DNA of 12,467 nt from CAYFQV01 sp964654185 (lineage in GTDB: Bacteria > Spirochaetota > Spirochaetia > DSM-27196 > PWMO01): the NCBI GenBank assembly GCA_964654185.1, contig CAZZIE010000127.1:1-12467 (forward strand), written 5' to 3'. The notes below the pieces were generated by a model. The model was given only the letters and a program-made list of their open reading frames with translations. It was not told where the DNA came from and did no database searches. Position 1 is the stretch's first letter, and each line of letters opens with the position of its first letter. The translations under genes were made by a program, and so were the position numbers. Shown here piece by piece: positions 11,679 through 12,467 of the stretch.

Positions 11679-11696
11679 ACGGGCATCGGTTCCACC

Positions 11697-12467
11697 ATGA
11701 AGATTCTGTTCATCGGCGAGATAGTAGGAAAGGCCGGCGTCTACGTCGTGAAGACGCTGTTGTCAAAGATCCGGGAAGAGCACGGGATCAATCTCGTCAT
11801 TGCCAATGGAGACGGCGCGACCGGGGGCTTCGGCATCGGCAAGAATCACTCCGTCTACCTGCGCAAGCTCGGCGTCGACGTCATAACCGGCGGCGACCAG
11901 ATCTACTACAAGAAGGACATGGTGACCCACATTGCCACTGCGTCGTACATCCTCCGGGCGGCGAACTTTCCGCCGGGCAATCCCGGACGGGGATGGCGCG
12001 TTTTCGACGGCGGGGATCGCAAGGTTGCGGTGATCTCGCTCCTGGGGCAGTCGGGCTTCGGCAAGGTGCACCTGAGCAACCCCTTCACCTTCCTGCCGGA
12101 GCTGGTGGACCGCGCCCGAAAGGAGACCGACGCCGCTGTGGTGGACTTTCACGCCGTCACTACCGCGGAGAAGAACACCATGTTTCACCTGGCCGACGGC
12201 CTGGTCTCGGCAATCATCGGCACGGGGCAGCGCGTCGCCACCTCCGACGAGACGGTGCGCCCGAAGGGCACCGCCACCATCTGCGACGCCGGCCGCACCG
12301 GCAGCATGGACGGCGTGGCGGGTCTGGACATTGACATTGAAGTACAGAAGCTCATCCGGCAGATGCCTGAACGCTCCCAGGAGTGCTGGACCAACCTGGC
12401 CCTGAATGGAGTAATCCTCGAACTGGCCGACGGCGCCGCGGCGCGCTCCATTGAGCGCATCTCGGTG
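11697..12467 (+). CDS. YmdB/TIGR00282-family metallophosphoesterase homologue with degenerate active site (partial, 3' end outside window)
   Basis: 257 codons of a gene running off the right edge. The family usually has about 260-280 residues, so it is nearly complete. The fold markers are clear: MKILFIGEIVGKAG, VIANGDGATGGFGI, ANFPPGNPGRG (89-99), VVDFHAVTTAEK (148-159), ADGLVSAIIGTG, TSDETVRPKGTA and DAGRTGSMDGV. Active members (2',3'-cyclic-nucleotide phosphodiesterases, for example B. subtilis YmdB) bind two metals. From memory the conserved ligands are Asp8, Glu39, Asn40, Asn67, a catalytic His68, His150, and the two His of a GTHTH motif. Here the matching positions are E8, D39, G40, D67, Q68, H152, G177 and R179, so only one His remains. 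This looks like a catalytically dead, perhaps regulatory, homologue rather than a decayed gene, because the frame is intact and the scaffold conserved. It is divergent from hsp20. Confidence 0.88.
   Translation, partial: MKILFIGEIVGKAGVYVVKTLLSKIREEHGINLVIANGDGATGGFGIGKNHSVYLRKLGVDVITGGDQIYYKKDMVTHIATASYILRAANFPPGNPGRGWRVFDGGDRKVAVISLLGQSGFGKVHLSNPFTFLPELVDRARKETDAAVVDFHAVTTAEKNTMFHLADGLVSAIIGTGQRVATSDETVRPKGTATICDAGRTGSMDGVAGLDIDIEVQKLIRQMPERSQECWTNLALNGVILELADGAAARSIERISV

Larger units (their letters stand above)
11263..11696. other. Divergent intergenic region between hsp20 and the YmdB-family gene
   Basis: 434 bp. The left 140 bp hold the hsp20 leader, its palindromes and its promoter. 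The right 50 bp hold the promoter of the YmdB-family gene. Between them (11401-11650) I see no gene, RNA gene or clear repeat. A weak GTGG/CCAC hairpin near 11418-11432 is followed by T-rich sequence but has no upstream gene to terminate. Confidence 0.6.

Overview
The window looks like chromosomal DNA of a free-living, sensory-rich bacterium, most likely a Spirochaetota member of the Spirochaeta type. This is an inference. It rests on the REC plus multi-PAS plus HisKA_2 kinase architecture, the abundance of signalling genes, the HD-GYP protein and the moderately high G+C. No rRNA or clade-specific marker is present to prove it.

Left part (1-8335) is signal transduction. A methyl-accepting chemotaxis protein with two tandem zinc-binding CZB domains on the outside of the membrane is transcribed leftward (1-1872, 3' end just off the window). 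A divergent AT-rich control region (1873-2145) leads rightward into a broken REC/PAS gene remnant (2146-2324), a soluble GAF-HisKA_2 histidine kinase (2328-3497) and an EvgS/BvgS-like membrane hybrid kinase with an extracytoplasmic solute-binding domain (3592-5748). A convergent REC-PASx4-HisKA_2 kinase (5786-8335) ends 37 bp away. No DNA-binding output regulator is encoded here, so these kinases must signal to proteins encoded elsewhere.

Middle (8336-10292): a spacer with a roughly 50-bp imperfect direct repeat and an inverted 16-nt near-copy of the tRNA 3' part, then a tRNA-Leu(CAG) gene with promoter and intrinsic terminator, then a GAF-HD-GYP protein predicted to degrade cyclic di-GMP. 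All transcribed units here point leftward.

Right part (10293-12467): a G+C-rich spacer with an 8-bp tandem repeat, then a leftward heat-shock unit. This consists of an Hsp20 small heat-shock protein whose stop overlaps the start of a 40-residue membrane miniprotein, closed by a strong terminator. The hsp20 leader can fold to mask its ribosome binding site, so it is a candidate RNA thermometer, and an inverted repeat sits near the predicted transcription start. Divergently, a YmdB/TIGR00282-family phosphoesterase homologue begins at 11697 and runs off the right edge. Nearly all of its metal-binding and catalytic residues are replaced, so it looks like a pseudo-enzyme.

The most unusual items are the degenerate YmdB homologue, the putative hsp20 thermometer with its coupled miniprotein, and the duplicated extracytoplasmic CZB module.
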